Of a stretch of DNA of 6,864 nucleotides, positions 6,017 through 6,864 are shown piece by piece (position 1 is the stretch's first letter; the number at the start of each line of letters is the position of its first letter). The notes beneath the pieces are model-generated. The model searched no databases and had not been told where the DNA came from. It saw only the letters and a list, made by a program, of their open reading frames with translations. A program made the translations under genes and the position numbers. The DNA comes from Pseudomonadota bacterium (lineage in GTDB: Bacteria; Pseudomonadota; Gammaproteobacteria; Burkholderiales; Burkholderiaceae_E): the NCBI GenBank assembly GCA_023389175.1, contig JAEWEW010000240.1, positions 1-6,864 of the forward strand. The letters are read 5' to 3'.

Positions 6017-6808
6017 ATGATCGTCGAGCGCATCTGGACCGGCAACGCCTACCGCAACTACAACTACCTGATCGCCTGCCCCGAGAGTGGCGAGGCGTTG
6101 GCCATCGATCCGCTGGACCACCAGAAGTGCCTCGCAGCGGCAAAGGACAAGGGCTGGGAGATCACGCAGATCCTCAATACGCACGAGCACCACGATCATA
6201 CCGGCGGCAACGCAGCGGTCGTCGCGGCCACCGGCGCCAAGGTGATCGCCCATCATCGCGCCGGGTCGCGCATCCCCGATGTCGATCGTGGCGTAAAGGC
6301 CGGGGACGTGATCAAGGTCGGCAAGACCGTCGAGCTCGAGTGCATGGACACCCCCGGCCACACGATGTGCCACATCTGCCTGCGTTCCCACACCGAGCGG
6401 CCGGCGCTCTTCTCCGGTGATACCCTCTTCAATGCCGGCGCGGGCAACTGCCACAACGGAGGCAATCCGGAAGACCTTTACAGCACCTTCGTCGACCAGC
6501 TGGCGAAACTGCCCGACGACACCCGCGTGTACCCTGGACACGACTACATCGAGAACAACCTGCGGTTCACACTCGCCCGCGAGTCCGACAACGCCGCGGC
6601 CAAGGCGATGCTGCCCGGCGTGACCGGACACGACCCGGCGAGCGCCCTGGTCACGACGCTCGCCGACGAGAAGCGGGTCAACACCTTCCTGCGCCTGACC
6701 AGCCCCGGTGTCATCGCGGGGCTACGCGAGGCGTTTCCGGATCTCCCCGAGCGACCTGATCCGAAGACAGTGTTCGTCAAGCTGCGCGAGTTGCGCAATA
6801 CCTGGTGA
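6017..6808 (+). CDS. gloB: Glyoxalase II-like hydroxyacylglutathione hydrolase (MBL fold)
   Basis: The product has 263 residues, the usual glyoxalase II length, with an N-terminal metallo-beta-lactamase domain and a C-terminal helical domain. Glyoxalase II hydrolyses S-D-lactoylglutathione to D-lactate and glutathione in methylglyoxal detoxification. All seven expected metal ligands are visible: H56, H58, D60 and H61 in THEHHDHTGG, H115 in TPGHT, D135 in SGDTLF and H175 in YPGHDY. The C-terminal domain has NLRFTLARE (181-189) and NTFLRL (222-227, normally NPFLR) and ends NTW. The loop after SGDTLF reads AGAGNCHNGG, where well-studied glyoxalase II enzymes have roughly GCGKFYEG; the Lys and Tyr that contact glutathione appear as Asn and His. 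The fold and metal centre are certain, but the thioester substrate may differ from lactoylglutathione. A VOC-fold protein is encoded divergently next door, but it does not look like glyoxalase I. Confidence 0.88.
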   Translation: MIVERIWTGNAYRNYNYLIACPESGEALAIDPLDHQKCLAAAKDKGWEITQILNTHEHHDHTGGNAAVVAATGAKVIAHHRAGSRIPDVDRGVKAGDVIKVGKTVELECMDTPGHTMCHICLRSHTERPALFSGDTLFNAGAGNCHNGGNPEDLYSTFVDQLAKLPDDTRVYPGHDYIENNLRFTLARESDNAAAKAMLPGVTGHDPASALVTTLADEKRVNTFLRLTSPGVIAGLREAFPDLPERPDPKTVFVKLRELRNTW

Positions 6809-6854
6809 GCCGCGAGCGACGGCCGAAGCCCGGCGTCAAGTGCGCAATACGCCG

Positions 6855-6860
6855 AGGAGG
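6855..6860 (+). promoter_or_regulatory. Ribosome binding site of a gene beginning past the right edge
   Basis: A perfect AGGAGG lies 4 nt before the window end, correctly placed for a plus-strand start codon just beyond it. The 46 bp between the hydrolase stop and this site show no clear terminator, so the next gene may be co-transcribed with the hydrolase. Confidence 0.5.
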
Positions 6861-6864
6861 GATT

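Noticed and set aside
6792..6850. 10-bp direct repeat TGCGCAATAC at 6792-6801 and 6841-6850
   Set aside because: One copy is inside the hydrolase coding sequence and the other is just after it. Two short copies with no flanking structure do not support a mobile or attachment site.

Overview
The window is GC-rich (about 65-70% by eye over most of its length) with tightly packed genes, strong purine-rich ribosome sites and glutathione-linked chemistry. This points to a Pseudomonadota chromosome, possibly gammaproteobacterial, but nothing here fixes the genus. There are seven protein-coding genes, one cut by the left edge. I see no tRNA, rRNA, CRISPR array, transposase or insertion sequence.

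Layout. Positions 1-593 (minus strand) hold the first 197 codons of zorA, the membrane motor subunit of a Zorya anti-phage defence system; the rest of zorA and its partners must lie to the left. Positions 735-1883 (minus) encode a complete orphan cytochrome P450. A 122-bp divergent intergenic region follows, carrying two mirror-image TTATGAT boxes. It is followed by a plus-strand two-gene operon at 2006-4640: lemA, then a DUF2207 membrane protein with an extracytoplasmic domain, several membrane segments and a serine- then glycine-rich tail ending in Trp. Positions 4727-5353 (plus) encode a pyridoxamine 5'-phosphate oxidase-family (FMN split-barrel) protein. It converges, with a 16-bp gap, on a PhnB-like VOC-fold protein at 5370-5816 (minus). 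A 200-bp divergent region with a 9-bp inverted repeat separates that gene from a glyoxalase II-like metallo-beta-lactamase-fold hydrolase at 6017-6808 (plus). The last bases carry a strong ribosome site for a gene starting beyond the window.

How the genes relate. The only clear functional coupling inside the window is lemA with DUF2207. The P450, the FMN protein, the VOC protein and the hydrolase look like independently transcribed small enzymes. The most notable system is the Zorya module entering from the left. Its segment is visibly less GC-rich (about 60% in the rows I counted), so the 594-734 gap is a candidate edge of a defence island.
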